Assembly (NCBI RefSeq): GCF_041521385.1
Contig: NZ_CP168006.1
Span: 3,142,902-3,206,901 of the forward strand
DNA: 64,000 nt
Source: Alcaligenes faecalis
Lineage (GTDB): Bacteria > Pseudomonadota > Gammaproteobacteria > Burkholderiales > Burkholderiaceae_B
Reading direction: 5' to 3'
This document shows positions 26,598 through 35,839 of the stretch, one piece after another. Under the pieces are notes generated by a model, which did no database searches, was not told the origin of the DNA, and saw only the letters and a list, made by a program, of their open reading frames with translations. The number at the start of each line of letters is the position of its first letter. Within the stretch, counting starts at the first letter, position 1. The position numbers and the translations under genes were made by a program.

Positions 26598-26636
26598 CAA
26601 AGCCCCTTGTCGGATTTTCCGACAAGGGGCTTTGTT
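26598..26636 (+). terminator. Strong terminator of the BMP operon
   Basis: A 16-bp perfect stem (26598-26613 with 26619-26634) with a TTTTC-type loop. The remaining gap up to 26815 shows nothing else I can support. Confidence 0.9.
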
Positions 26637-26815
26637 ATAGGTGGACTGTGCAGCTTTTCAGGCTGTTGCCTGGCTCAAGTCTGCGTTTGTTCGGTATTTG
26701 TTCCGGGTCTGGCTTGTCATCCGTTCAGGAAGACAAGGCTGACGCACAGAGCTGAAATACAGAGCCAGAATACAGAGTCGACCTGCAAAATCGATCTATG
26801 GAACCGACCTCAGAA

Positions 26816-28222
26816 CTATGCTGCCTGTGCAGGCCGCTTGCGTCCCAAGCGCGTGGATGCTCGCATCCAGCGTAGCGTCATCAGTACGGCAACCACAGAC
26901 AAGCCTGTCACCAGCCCGATCCAGATTCCTACCCCGCCCATATTGAATTGGAAGGCCAGTAAAGCGCCTGTAGGAACACCCAGCACCCAATACCCTAGCA
27001 AGGCCAGCAACATGGGTATGCGTGTGTCATGCAGGCCACGTAGCATCCCCGCAGCGACAGCCTGGGCACCATCACTAATCTGGAATAGCGCCGCCAGTGC
27101 CAGGAAGGTAATGGCTAACTGGATAACTGCGTGGTTTTCAGCGACATCCAGATCCAGGAATAGGCCAATCAGGGTCAAGGGGGCGAACCAGAAGACCAGT
27201 GCCGCCAGCCCCATAAAGCCTACTCCCAGAATGTAGGAAATCCAGCCAGCGCGGCGGGCGCTCAACGGATCGACACGGCCTGCGGCTAATCCTACGCGTA
27301 TGGTGGCAACCTGGCTGAAAGCCAAAGGAATCATGTAAGACACTGCACAAATCTGCATGGCAATCGCGTGCGCGGCCAGATCAGATTGCCCCAGCACGCC
27401 CATCATCATGACGGCAGCATAAAAGACCAGGGTTTCCAGGGTGAAGGTAATCGCAATGGGAATACCCAGCACCCACATTTTCCACAGACGCTTGAAACTC
27501 CATTGCCAGGCCTCGTTGAACAGGTAGTAGCGTCTAAAACGTGGGTCGCGCAGCACGATCCAGCTTAACGCCGCGAACATGAACACGCTGGATACGGTTG
27601 TAGCCAGGCCCGCGCCTGCCAATCCCATGGCAGGCAAGCCCAGATTGCCAAAGACCAGGAGCCAGCCCAGTACGGCATTGATGCCAATAGCCGTAATGGC
27701 CACTGCCAAGGTCCATCCGGGCTTTTCCATGGCGGCCAGAAATGAGCGCAGCACGATATAACCCAGGTAAGGCAGCAGGGCCCATTGCAGGGTATGCATA
27801 TAGGTCATGGAGCGCGCCGCGACAACAGGATCTTGGCCCATCATCAGCAAGATGTGCTCGGCATTCCATAGCACAATCCAGGCAGGCAGGGTAATGAGTA
27901 AAGCGGTCAGCAATCCGTGGCGAATGATTTGCTGGGATTCGCGTACATTGCGCAGTCGCCGTCCCAGCGTAGTGGCCAGCATGGGAACGACAGCCGATAC
28001 CAGCCCCATACTGAAAATCATGAAAGCTTGATACAGGCTGGCAGATAGAGATCCGGCGGCTAGCTCATCAGGGCCAAGGCGACCCATATAAATCATGTTC
28101 GTTGCCAACAGGCTGATTTGCGCCAGATTTGTCAGAATCAGAGGGCCGCCCAAGCGCAAGGACGATTGCAGCTCCGCCAACCAGAGCTGGGTCGAGCCGG
28201 GAGTGTGAGACGTTGCAAACAT
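26816..28222 (-). CDS. MATE-family efflux transporter (NorM-like)
   Basis: A 468-aa inner-membrane protein with twelve hydrophobic helices in two MatE repeats. It begins with LRLGGPLILTNLAQISLLATN and includes the family stretch MYMGRLGPDELAAGSL and the second-repeat GVLGQSDLAAHAIAMQICA. MATE proteins export cationic drugs or dyes with Na+ or H+. It is downstream of the PaaI thioesterase with a 3-bp gap, so probably cotranscribed. Substrate unknown. Confidence 0.93.
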   Translation of the reverse strand: MFATSHTPGSTQLWLAELQSSLRLGGPLILTNLAQISLLATNMIYMGRLGPDELAAGSLSASLYQAFMIFSMGLVSAVVPMLATTLGRRLRNVRESQQIIRHGLLTALLITLPAWIVLWNAEHILLMMGQDPVVAARSMTYMHTLQWALLPYLGYIVLRSFLAAMEKPGWTLAVAITAIGINAVLGWLLVFGNLGLPAMGLAGAGLATTVSSVFMFAALSWIVLRDPRFRRYYLFNEAWQWSFKRLWKMWVLGIPIAITFTLETLVFYAAVMMMGVLGQSDLAAHAIAMQICAVSYMIPLAFSQVATIRVGLAAGRVDPLSARRAGWISYILGVGFMGLAALVFWFAPLTLIGLFLDLDVAENHAVIQLAITFLALAALFQISDGAQAVAAGMLRGLHDTRIPMLLALLGYWVLGVPTGALLAFQFNMGGVGIWIGLVTGLSVVAVLMTLRWMRASTRLGRKRPAQAA

Positions 28223-28225
28223 GGT

Positions 28226-28663
28226 TTATTGGGGGCGAGGTAAAGACCAGGTACTGATCACCTGTGCAACAGGTGGGCCACCGTTGGCCGGTTCCAGCAG
28301 CACATCGCCCGCGCAGGTGCGGCCTGTCTTGTGAATCCGGGCGTGCGCCATAATATCGCCGGGCGGGGCTTTGCGTAGGAAGTTGATGGTCAGGCTAGAG
28401 GTGACGGCATCCGGGTTGCCGGTGGCACCGACCACAGCGGCATACAGGGCCAGATCAGCCAGCCCCATCAGCATGGGGCCTGCCACCATGCCACCCATAC
28501 GTTGGTGGGCATTGCGCTCGGGCAAGCGCAAACAGGCGTTGTCGTGGCCAATGTGCACAACATCAATACCCAGAACGGCCGCAAAGGGATGTAGACGTTC
28601 TAAAAGATCACGAAACTGAACGATATCGATTTTGGGTTCGGGTGCAGTGTGTGTGCTGGTCAT
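28226..28663 (-). CDS. PaaI-family hotdog-fold thioesterase
   Basis: A 145-aa hotdog protein with the 4HBT pattern: ACLRLPERNAHQRMGGMVAG, PMLMGLADLALYAAVVG and a central strand VTSSLTINFLRKAPPGDI. Such enzymes hydrolyse acyl-CoA thioesters in the cytoplasm. Immediately upstream of the MATE exporter. The promoter should lie in 28664-28808, shared with the divergent copper chaperone gene. Confidence 0.88.
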   Translation of the reverse strand: MTSTHTAPEPKIDIVQFRDLLERLHPFAAVLGIDVVHIGHDNACLRLPERNAHQRMGGMVAGPMLMGLADLALYAAVVGATGNPDAVTSSLTINFLRKAPPGDIMAHARIHKTGRTCAGDVLLEPANGGPPVAQVISTWSLPRPQ

Positions 28664-28808
28664 GACGTCGTCACTGAAAAGAAGGCCGTTGTAAGAAAGG
28701 CAGACTGGCTGGTACTGTATCAGATCGCCTCGAGTATCGGGGTAGCGAGGCGGCAGGCTGTTCAGGGCTGAACCTATTCCAATCGATCAAAAAGAAGCGA
28801 GGAGCATC

Positions 28809-29294
28809 ATGAAACGCAGCGCAGTTGTTCTAGGCTTAAGTGTGCTGGCTTTGACTAGCACCGTGATGGCACAGGGGCATGCAGGTCATGGCACGCCCGA
28901 ACCGGTACGCGCCTTGAGCACGCAGGTCCATGCCAGCCAATGCTGGGTGCGTATGCTCCCGGAGCCTGCGCCTTCGGCTGCGTATCTGGAGCTGGAAAAC
29001 AAGGGCGAGCAGAGCGTGGCTTTGATGGGGGCCAGCACCTTGTCGTTTGGACATGCGATGCTGCATCAGACGACCGAACACCAGGGTATGTCACGTATGT
29101 CGCATACCTCCGAGGTGGAGATTCCTGCAGGTGGCACATTACGTCTGAAGCCCGGTGATTTTCATGTGATGCTGGGGCAGGCCAAAGAAGATCTGGCGTT
29201 GGGCGAACGCATAATTCTGAGCCTGCATTTGTCTGACGATACACAGGTCCAGGCCGAGTGCGAACTGCGTCCCGCCAAGACACAGGGTTACTGA
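28809..29294 (+). CDS. Periplasmic copper chaperone PCu(A)C
   Basis: A 161-aa secreted protein. The first ~22 residues are a signal peptide ending in VMAQG. The PCuAC (DUF461) domain follows, with potential copper ligands His/Met in HAMLHQTTEHQGMSRM and later LKPGDFHVMLG. PCuAC delivers Cu(I) to the CuA or CuB site of cytochrome oxidases. An extra His-rich patch (GHAGHG) follows the signal peptide. No Sco gene is adjacent. Ribosome binding site CGAGGAG. The gap 29295-29411 holds nothing clear. Confidence 0.9.
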   Translation: MKRSAVVLGLSVLALTSTVMAQGHAGHGTPEPVRALSTQVHASQCWVRMLPEPAPSAAYLELENKGEQSVALMGASTLSFGHAMLHQTTEHQGMSRMSHTSEVEIPAGGTLRLKPGDFHVMLGQAKEDLALGERIILSLHLSDDTQVQAECELRPAKTQGY

Positions 29295-29411
29295 TTCAGA
29301 CTGGCACTTTCATATAAAAACTGGCCGTATCGGCACAGCCCTCCAAAAGTCTGGATGGCTGCCTAACTTGCAGGGGAGCGTTCAAGCAAGTGGTCAGTTT
29401 TGTTTTCGTGC

Positions 29412-30218
29412 TCAGGCTGGCAACGCTGTCAACACAGCCTGGTTGAACGCCTTGGGATTGGCCAGATTCATGCCATGGGCTGCCAAAGGAATGCGGTGCA
29501 ACTGGTCTTCACGCCGGTGCTGACGAATGATGTCCATGCAATGGTGGTAACGCGTGGGGCTGTTCTCGCCCGTGATGAAGCTCAAGGGGGCATTCATCTG
29601 CTTGAGCCATTCCAGATTCGGGCCCTGATTGGGCTCTCGCTGCTGATCCAGCATGGTGTGGGCATTGTCTTGAATCATCTCGCGGAACCAGCGCGTCATT
29701 TGCTTCCAGGTCCCTGAACCATTGACCGTATCCACAAACAGAGCCATGGCACCATCACGGTCACCCTGTTCCAGGCGTTCGGCAACTTGCTGGAACAAAG
29801 GGGCGTACGAATAAGCTCCGGGAGTTGGAAAGCCGGGGTCTGCCAAGGTCAGGCTGGCCACTTGCTCGGGCATTCTTTGAGCCAGCAGCAGGGCGACATG
29901 ACCACCGCGAGAATGCCCCACGATATGTACTTTCTCATCAGGAATATGCTGATCCAGCAGGGCCTGCAAGTCTTGGGCGTGTTGCGCCGTGCTGAAGTTG
30001 CCGGGGCTGGGTGCTCCGGGCCAGTAGGAGCGCAGGCTGGGGGCCAGAACCCGATATTTGGTAGCAAAGGCGGGGATCTGCCAGCGCCAGTAGCGCCAAT
30101 CGCACAGGGAACCGTGGATCAGCAAGACGGGGGCGCCTTGTCCCTGATCCACAAAGGTGTGGCGATAGCCTTGTACGGTCAGCTCAAGCGTGGAGAAGTT
30201 GGCAAAAGGGTTTGTCAT
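29412..30218 (-). CDS. Alpha/beta hydrolase
   Basis: A 268-aa alpha/beta-hydrolase fold enzyme. The nucleophile elbow GHSRGGHVAL holds the catalytic Ser near residue 105, the oxyanion region is LIHGSLCDWRYW, and a C-terminal HGMN supplies the catalytic His. No signal peptide. It could be an esterase, a haloalkane or epoxide-type hydrolase; the substrate is not predictable. It lies downstream of no obvious operon partner. Confidence 0.88.
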   Translation of the reverse strand: MTNPFANFSTLELTVQGYRHTFVDQGQGAPVLLIHGSLCDWRYWRWQIPAFATKYRVLAPSLRSYWPGAPSPGNFSTAQHAQDLQALLDQHIPDEKVHIVGHSRGGHVALLLAQRMPEQVASLTLADPGFPTPGAYSYAPLFQQVAERLEQGDRDGAMALFVDTVNGSGTWKQMTRWFREMIQDNAHTMLDQQREPNQGPNLEWLKQMNAPLSFITGENSPTRYHHCMDIIRQHRREDQLHRIPLAAHGMNLANPKAFNQAVLTALPA

Positions 30219-30253
30219 GGCAAGCAGTAGAGGTCAGGCAAGGATGGGTCACC

Positions 30254-30286
30254 TGAAAAAAATAGACCGGGTCTGAGCCCGGTCCT
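30254..30286 (-). terminator. Terminator of the tol-pal-cpoB block
   Basis: On the minus strand GACCGGG/CCCGGTC (30265-30271 with 30278-30284) is followed by a TATTTTTTT run. It lies beyond the cpoB stop at 30309. Confidence 0.85.
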
Positions 30287-30308
30287 TGTGGCATTACGTG
30301 CTGGATGA

Positions 30309-30998
30309 TTATTCCAGCAATTTCAAGCGGCTGCGCGCGGTCTCGGCTGCTTCAGATTGCGGGTAGTCTTTGACGATACGCTGCAAGGTGGTTTTGGCAC
30401 CGCTCAAATCGTTCAGTTCGATCTGGCTGGACGCCGTTACCATCAGAGCGTCAGCCGCGCGTGGGCTTTGCGGGGACGCCTTCACAAAAGCCTGAAGCTT
30501 TTGAATGGATGTCTTGAAGCTTTTGATGGCATACAGGCTGCTGCCTTCGTAAAAGCGCACCTCGTCAGCCAGAACGCTGGAGGGGTAAGCGGCCAGAAAA
30601 CCGGCAAAAGCATCGGCGGCGGGTTTGTATTGGCCGGCGCGGTAGGCGTCCATCGCGCTGTCAAACACGGCTTGTTCTTGTGGATCAGCAGCATGGGGGC
30701 TTTGTTGACCGGGTGCTGCATTATTGCCCAGGCCTTGGCCACTGGCTTGCCAGCTCAGTTTTTCAACCTGACCACGCAGCGAGACAACTTCCGCGCGCAA
30801 AGTGTCAATTTGGTCAGCCAGTTGCAGGCGAGCCTGGGTGTTTTGCTCATGCATCTGACGAATTTGCTGACGCAGCTCCAAAATGGCGCGTCGGGCCTCG
30901 TCATCGGCAAAGGCCTTGGCCGGCAGGCTGGCGAATAGGGCGGCCGCTGCGAACAGGGCAACAGTCGCAAGACGAAAAGGCTTTTTATAAGCGTGCAT
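30309..30998 (-). CDS. cpoB: Cell division coordinator CpoB (tol-pal system protein YbgF)
   Basis: About 229 aa. A signal peptide (residues 1-30, core ATVALFAAAALFASLPAKAFA) leads to a coiled coil (ILELRQQIRQMHEQNTQARL and following heptads), then a tetratricopeptide-type domain with SSVLADEVRFYEGSSLYAIK and repeats. CpoB coordinates peptidoglycan synthesis with Tol-driven outer-membrane constriction. The start is set at 30998 because that Met begins the signal peptide; the longer frame has no function. Last gene of the tol block. Confidence 0.93.
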   Translation of the reverse strand: MHAYKKPFRLATVALFAAAALFASLPAKAFADDEARRAILELRQQIRQMHEQNTQARLQLADQIDTLRAEVVSLRGQVEKLSWQASGQGLGNNAAPGQQSPHAADPQEQAVFDSAMDAYRAGQYKPAADAFAGFLAAYPSSVLADEVRFYEGSSLYAIKSFKTSIQKLQAFVKASPQSPRAADALMVTASSQIELNDLSGAKTTLQRIVKDYPQSEAAETARSRLKLLE

Positions 30999-31140
30999 AA
31001 TGAAGTCCGTTAAAAAATGTGCATCCGCAATGTGCAGGCTCTTTACCTGCCGGTTTGCCCTGTGTTGGGGGCTGCGTACCGGCTTGGTAAGTCCGCTGTC
31101 CAGCATAACGAATTTTCAGTGGATCGGGCGTGCCGCCGAT

Positions 31141-31177
31141 AAAAAACGCCGCGGCGTTAACAACCGCCACGGCGTCG
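31141..31177 (-). terminator. Hairpin with T-run between pal and cpoB
   Basis: On the minus strand a GC-rich stem around ACGCC/GGCGT is followed by TTTTTT. It would reduce readthrough from pal into cpoB. Confidence 0.65.
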
Positions 31178-31200
31178 GAACCACTTGGTCGATACAGAAA

Positions 31201-31704
31201 TTATCGTTGGTAAACGATGTCTGCGCGACGGTTTTCGGCGTAATCAGCTTCGGTGTTACCCAAGGCTTTTGGACGCTCTTTGCCAAAGCTCACTGCTTCG
31301 ATCTGGCTGTTGCTCACGCCCAGCAGACCCAGCATACGTGCAACGGCGTCGGAACGACGCTGACCCAGAGCCAAGTTGTACTCAGCACCACCACGCTCGT
31401 CGGTATTACCTTCGATGCGTACGGTTTGCTGAGGATGGCTGCTCAGGTACGAGGCGTGCATTTCTACCAGGCCACGGTACTGCGCGTTCACAACGTAGCT
31501 GTCGTAGTCAAAATAGACGGAGCGTTGTTGTGCCAGTGGGCTTTGAGGATTGAAAGGGTCCATGATCTGGCCTGCGCTGGCAGAGTCTGATCCAGTACCG
31601 CCGGTTGAGCCGGAGCCGGATTGATCCAAAGGCACCGAGCTGCAAGCAGCAAGGGTTACAGCCATGGCGGCGAGGGTAAGACTTTTAAGAATGCGCGAGC
31701 TCAT
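31201..31704 (-). CDS. pal: Peptidoglycan-associated lipoprotein Pal
   Basis: A 167-aa outer-membrane lipoprotein. The signal sequence ends in the lipobox LAAC, with cysteine near residue 21. A Ser/Gly-rich linker follows, then the OmpA-like domain with SVYFDYDSYVV, the diaminopimelate-binding segment EGNTDERGGAEYN and RRADIVYQR. It tethers the outer membrane to peptidoglycan and binds TolB. The start at 31704 has a good AAAGGA site and begins the signal peptide; longer in-frame starts overlap tolB. Confidence 0.96.
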   Translation of the reverse strand: MSSRILKSLTLAAMAVTLAACSSVPLDQSGSGSTGGTGSDSASAGQIMDPFNPQSPLAQQRSVYFDYDSYVVNAQYRGLVEMHASYLSSHPQQTVRIEGNTDERGGAEYNLALGQRRSDAVARMLGLLGVSNSQIEAVSFGKERPKALGNTEADYAENRRADIVYQR

Positions 31705-31738
31705 TTGAATTCCTTTTGAAAAAGAGTCACACAGGATG

Positions 31739-33049
31739 TCAGTTGGTAAATGGTCCCCAGGTGGGTTCGCGTACTTTGCCATTCAATGACGAGAGGGTCT
31801 GACGAACGCGACCGTCCACGGATGTGACAGCTAGGACACTGCGCCCCCCCTGAACAGAACTATATAAGATCTGCATCCCATTAGGGGCGAAACTCGGAGA
31901 CTGATCGTCGGGACCTGTCGTCAGCAGTTGCTCAGACCCTGATGCCATATCTTGAGTGGCAATTCGGAAAGCACCGTTTCTGCGTGTGACGTATACAAGC
32001 CTAGTACCGTCCGCAGAGACCTCCGGTGAAATATTGTAACTCCCGTTGAAGGTAATGCGTTGTGCGTCGTTCCCTCCCAGGCTGACTTTGTAAATATTGG
32101 GTGCGCCACCACGATCGCTCACAAATACAAGGGAGTTGCCATCAGGCGTAAAACTCGGTTCAGTATCGATCAGGGGCGAACGCATCACACGACGCAAGCC
32201 CGAACCGTCTGCATTTAGCGTGTAAATCTGCGAAATACCGTCTCTGGAGAGCACAACAGCAAGCTGATTGCCATTGGGAGCCCATGCGGGACTACTGTTG
32301 TTGCCTTTGAAATTGGCCAGAGGTTCACGATGGCCAGTGGCCAAAGTTTGCACATATACAACAGGTTTATCGTTTTCAAAGCTCACATAAGCCAGTTTTT
32401 TACCGTCAGGAGACCAGGCTGGCGAGATGATTGAGTGTCGAGAACGCAACATTACCTGTGGATTTTGTCCGTCGGCGTCAGCAATTTGTAACTCATAGTT
32501 GTTGCCTGTCTGCAACACATAGGCCAAGCGTGTCGAAAAAACTCCCCGTACGCCGGTGATTTTTTCGTAGATACGGTCGGCGATCTGGTGGGAGATGCGA
32601 CGTAATTCTTTCTCGCTGCCCGCAAACGCCACCCCATCCAGTTGGGTTTGACGAACGGAGTCCACCAGGCGATAGCTGATGGAGTACTGCCCGCCGGTCT
32701 GGGCAACCGAACCGTAGGCCAGGTAATCGGCACCTCGGTTGCGCCATTCGTCGTAGGCAATCGTGCTTTCTGCATTCAGACCAGCACCGGTGGCATTGAT
32801 CAATTGGAACTGACCCGAACGGGTCAAGTCGGCGCGGATGACTTCGGCCAAGGACTGGCTGGCTGGGTTATCAGCAAAATCGGCGATCGCGATGGGGTAC
32901 TGGGTAGCACCCACACCCGATATATCAACCCGCAGTTGGGCCTGGGCCGGTTGGCTGGCGAACATGCCAGCAGCCAGGGCAAACGCTCCAGTGGCCGTGG
33001 CGCGCCAATGACGACCTAAGGTCGCCAGGGCAGGGGTAGCGGCGGTCAT
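31739..33049 (-). CDS. tolB: Tol-Pal system protein TolB
   Basis: A 436-aa periplasmic protein: signal peptide (to about ASQPAQA, residue 37), an alpha/beta N-terminal domain (QLRVDISGVGATQYPIAIAD) and a six-bladed beta-propeller with repeated SPAWSPDGKKLAYVS-type blades. It binds Pal and is displaced by TolA. It sits between tolA (15 bp) and pal (34 bp). Confidence 0.97.
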   Translation of the reverse strand: MTAATPALATLGRHWRATATGAFALAAGMFASQPAQAQLRVDISGVGATQYPIAIADFADNPASQSLAEVIRADLTRSGQFQLINATGAGLNAESTIAYDEWRNRGADYLAYGSVAQTGGQYSISYRLVDSVRQTQLDGVAFAGSEKELRRISHQIADRIYEKITGVRGVFSTRLAYVLQTGNNYELQIADADGQNPQVMLRSRHSIISPAWSPDGKKLAYVSFENDKPVVYVQTLATGHREPLANFKGNNSSPAWAPNGNQLAVVLSRDGISQIYTLNADGSGLRRVMRSPLIDTEPSFTPDGNSLVFVSDRGGAPNIYKVSLGGNDAQRITFNGSYNISPEVSADGTRLVYVTRRNGAFRIATQDMASGSEQLLTTGPDDQSPSFAPNGMQILYSSVQGGRSVLAVTSVDGRVRQTLSSLNGKVREPTWGPFTN

Positions 33050-33064
33050 TATGCAATCTCCTGA

Positions 33065-34174
33065 TTAATCGAACATGCGGTATTCGCCATCAATATACGA
33101 TGGATACTGCCCGCTAGGCGGTTTGGGGAAAGGGCTGCAACGGGCAAGACCCTTGGATACGGCATCATCGAACAGAGCGATGCCGGACGATCGTTTGATT
33201 TGAACGCGGTTGGGGGTGCCATCGGCATTCAGGTCCACGCGGTACTGCAGCGTAGGGTTGCCGCGCACTTCGGAGCGGGCAGGGGTGCGGTAGACCACAC
33301 CAGGCTGCACGCAAGCACGCACCTTGGCGGCATAGCCACCGTCACCACCGCCGCCGCCGGTCTGGTTGCGATCTGCGGTACCACCAGGACGACCTGGGGC
33401 GCCTTCACGCATGGCTCGACGGAATGCTTCTTCCTTGGCCTTGCGTTCGGCATCCGCCTTGGCTTTGGCGGCCGCAGCAGCGCGAGCCTTCCGTTCAGCG
33501 TCCGCTTTGGCTTTGGCCTCGGCGTCTGCCTTGGCCTTGGCTTCCGCATCTGCTTTGGCCTTGCGCTCGGCCTCAGCCTTGGCTTTGGCGTCGGCCTCTG
33601 CTTTGGCCTTGCGTTCGGCTTCCGCCTTGGCTTTGGCTTCAGCCTCGGCTTTTTCCTTGCGTTCCTGTTCCTGCTTTTCCTTCTGTTCGCGTTCGCGTCG
33701 TTCAGCGGCTAGCTTGTCCTGACGCTGTTTTTCCTGACGCTCCTGTTCCAGCTTTTCTTCACGTTCTTTTTGCTCGCGTTCCTTACGGGCTTGCTCCAAA
33801 GCAATCTCGGGATCGACTTCAGGTTCCGCAGGAGGTGTGACCGTTTCAGGCTCAGGAGGCGGTTCGGGTTCTGGTTCAGGCTGGGGTTCTGGCTCTGCGA
33901 CCGGCTCAGGTTCAGGTTGTGGCTCTGGCTCTGGCTCGGCCTCGGGGGCCTCGGGATCGGCATTGACGGCAGCGTCAGGCGCGACACCGTCCATCCACAA
34001 TTCGACCTGCACCGCATTGGGTGTTTTGGGCGCAGCAGAAAAAAGGGCTCCCGCCAAAATGGCGAGCAGCAACAGCCCGTGCAGACCCAGGGCGATGAGC
34101 AAGCCGCGCCGATCTTCCTTTTGCTCAGGCGAGCGCAGCGCCTGATTGCGGGTATTGCGTGTTCTGTGCTTCAT
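33065..34174 (-). CDS. tolA: Cell-envelope integrity protein TolA
   Basis: A 369-aa protein with one N-terminal membrane anchor (LLIALGLHGLLLLAILAGAL, ~residues 25-44). A Pro/Glu stretch of alternating EPEPEP type follows (~70-120), then a long Ala/Lys/Glu helix built of KAKADAE-like repeats (~130-260), and a TonB_C-like domain III from about residue 280 with two cysteines (VRACVQPG, GLARCSPF). TolA spans the periplasm and couples TolQR proton flow to TolB-Pal. The repeats make the reverse strand open in several frames, which should not be read as genes. Confidence 0.96.
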   Translation of the reverse strand: MKHRTRNTRNQALRSPEQKEDRRGLLIALGLHGLLLLAILAGALFSAAPKTPNAVQVELWMDGVAPDAAVNADPEAPEAEPEPEPQPEPEPVAEPEPQPEPEPEPPPEPETVTPPAEPEVDPEIALEQARKEREQKEREEKLEQERQEKQRQDKLAAERREREQKEKQEQERKEKAEAEAKAKAEAERKAKAEADAKAKAEAERKAKADAEAKAKADAEAKAKADAERKARAAAAAKAKADAERKAKEEAFRRAMREGAPGRPGGTADRNQTGGGGGDGGYAAKVRACVQPGVVYRTPARSEVRGNPTLQYRVDLNADGTPNRVQIKRSSGIALFDDAVSKGLARCSPFPKPPSGQYPSYIDGEYRMFD

Positions 34175-34224
34175 TCAGTTCAGGTTGTTCGCGCCGGATG
34201 GCAAGCACGCTATCCGGCCAGAGG

Positions 34225-34671
34225 TTATTGGCGAGCGTCAGGATCGCTGTTGCGATCGACGATCAGACCCAGGCGGTTGATGCCGTTGGAGCGCAACTCA
34301 TCCATCAAGCTCATGACGGTCTCGTAGGGGACCTTGCCGTCGGCAGCAATGACAACCGGGCTGTCGGCCTGCATACGCGAGCGCACTTCGTTAAGCAATG
34401 TGGATTTCTCGATGTTCATGAACTCGGAGCCCGCATCGCGCAAGCGTATGGCCAGTTTTCCGTCCTTATCAACCTGGATTTCCACCGGCTTGGCAGGCAC
34501 TTCGGAGGCTTGGCCTACCGAAGGCAATTCCACCAGACCGGGGGTAATCATGGGGGCAGTGACCATGAAGATCACCAGCAGCACCAGCATCACGTCGATA
34601 TACGGTACGACGTTGATTTCATTTTTCATGCGCCGGCCATGACGGCCGGTGCTTCCACGCATCGATGGCAT
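34225..34671 (-). CDS. tolR: Tol-Pal system protein TolR
   Basis: A 148-aa inner-membrane protein of the ExbD/TolR family. The single membrane helix carries the proton-path aspartate (VVPYIDVMLVLLVIFM, residues ~21-36). The periplasmic domain has the usual DKDGKLAIRL and VVIAADGKVPYETVM. Its ATG overlaps the tolQ stop by one base. Confidence 0.97.
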   Translation of the reverse strand: MPSMRGSTGRHGRRMKNEINVVPYIDVMLVLLVIFMVTAPMITPGLVELPSVGQASEVPAKPVEIQVDKDGKLAIRLRDAGSEFMNIEKSTLLNEVRSRMQADSPVVIAADGKVPYETVMSLMDELRSNGINRLGLIVDRNSDPDARQ

Positions 34672-35345
34672 CAGTTCACCTGCCGCTGCAAGATGTTCAG
34701 AAATTCGTCGATAAAGCTGTCAAAGCGGATCGAGATTCGGTCCAGCTCGTTGGTAAAGCGGTTGTAGGCCACCACGGCGGGGATTGCGGCAAACAGACCG
34801 ATGGCCGTGGCAATCAGGGCTTCGGCAATACCAGGGGCCACCGAGGCCAGGGTTGCCTGCTGCATGCCGGACAAACCGATAAAGGCGTGCATGATCCCCC
34901 AGACGGTACCCAGTAGCCCGATGTAGGGGCTGACCGAACCGGCAGAGGCCAGGAAGTTCAGATGTGTTTCCAGCGTATCCATTTCACGTTGATAGCTGGC
35001 GCGCATGGCACGGCGTGGACCGTCCAGCAGGGCAGGGCCCGAGCTTTGGCTGCGACGGGCCTTGATGAATTCGGTCATGCCGGCTTCAAAAATACGGGCC
35101 AAGGCTCCGTGTTCGGCACGCCGTGAGGAGATGGATTGCTGAAGCACAGCCAGATCACCACCCGCCCAGAAGTCGTCTTCAAAACGGCGGGTCTGTTCCA
35201 GCGTGCGTTTAAGTGCAGCCTTTTTACTAAAGATATAGGCCCACGAGAGAATCGAGATTCCCAGCAGGATCAGCATGACAAGCTGAACGGGAATACTGGC
35301 ATCGAGAAGTAGCGAAATCAGCGACAGGTCGCTAGTAGCTTGCAT
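34671..35345 (-). CDS. tolQ: Tol-Pal system protein TolQ
   Basis: A 224-aa MotA/TolQ/ExbB-family channel subunit with three membrane helices: LVMLILLGISILSWAYIFSK near the N-terminus, then SVSPYIGLLGTVWGIMHAFI and ALIATAIGLFAAIPAVVAYN. With TolR it forms the proton-driven motor. Two bases after ybgC. Confidence 0.97.
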   Translation of the reverse strand: MQATSDLSLISLLLDASIPVQLVMLILLGISILSWAYIFSKKAALKRTLEQTRRFEDDFWAGGDLAVLQQSISSRRAEHGALARIFEAGMTEFIKARRSQSSGPALLDGPRRAMRASYQREMDTLETHLNFLASAGSVSPYIGLLGTVWGIMHAFIGLSGMQQATLASVAPGIAEALIATAIGLFAAIPAVVAYNRFTNELDRISIRFDSFIDEFLNILQRQVN

Positions 35346-35347
35346 GG

Positions 35348-35824
35348 TCAGTCCTGAACCTTTTCCAAAAGGGTACGTAAATCAGAGTCCAGCTTGCTTG
35401 GACGAAGCGTATTGGCGTCAACGCAAACAATTTGGATGGTGCTGTGGCATAACAGTTCCCCACCTCGCAGGGCACCTTGTTCAAAATGGATGGTAGCCGA
35501 ACCTAACTGGGTAATGCGGCTGCGCACCGAGATCAAATCATCGAGCCTGGCTGGTTTGAGATATTGTATTTCAACCTTCTTGACTACGAGCAGGCGTTGA
35601 TTCTGCTCGGCCACATCGGATTGGTTTACGCCCAAGTTCCTGAGCCATTCGGTGCGCGCACGTTCAAAGAATTTCAGGTAGTTGGCGTAATATACGATCC
35701 CCCCAGCATCGGTGTCCTCGTAATATACGCGAATATCAAGCCGAGCCTGGGTGTCCCACTTGTCAGTAAGCATGTCGTTCGTAAAAGAGTTTATGTTGAC
35801 GGGCAGGGCATGGCCCATGGCCAC
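35348..35824 (-). CDS. ybgC: Tol-Pal associated acyl-CoA thioesterase YbgC
   Basis: A hotdog-fold thioesterase of up to 158 aa. The active-site aspartate lies in VYYEDTDAGGIVYYANYLKF. E. coli YbgC acts on acyl-CoA or acyl-ACP and works with phospholipid enzymes at the membrane. The start at 35824 has a GGGGTGG site; a Met at 35773 would give the family-typical short N-terminus and is an alternative. First gene of the tol cluster, 16 bp after proS. Confidence 0.92.
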   Translation of the reverse strand: MAMGHALPVNINSFTNDMLTDKWDTQARLDIRVYYEDTDAGGIVYYANYLKFFERARTEWLRNLGVNQSDVAEQNQRLLVVKKVEIQYLKPARLDDLISVRSRITQLGSATIHFEQGALRGGELLCHSTIQIVCVDANTLRPSKLDSDLRTLLEKVQD

Positions 35825-35839
35825 CCCTGCTTGAAGTCT

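Noticed and set aside
25392..26600. 402-codon frame antisense to the BMP binding protein
   Set aside because: The sense gene has a signal peptide and family motifs; the antisense one has none.
33200..34327. Several plus-strand frames over tolA rich in Leu, Ser, Phe or Gly
   Set aside because: They arise from the reverse complement of the tolA repeats encoding Ala/Lys/Glu and Pro/Glu.
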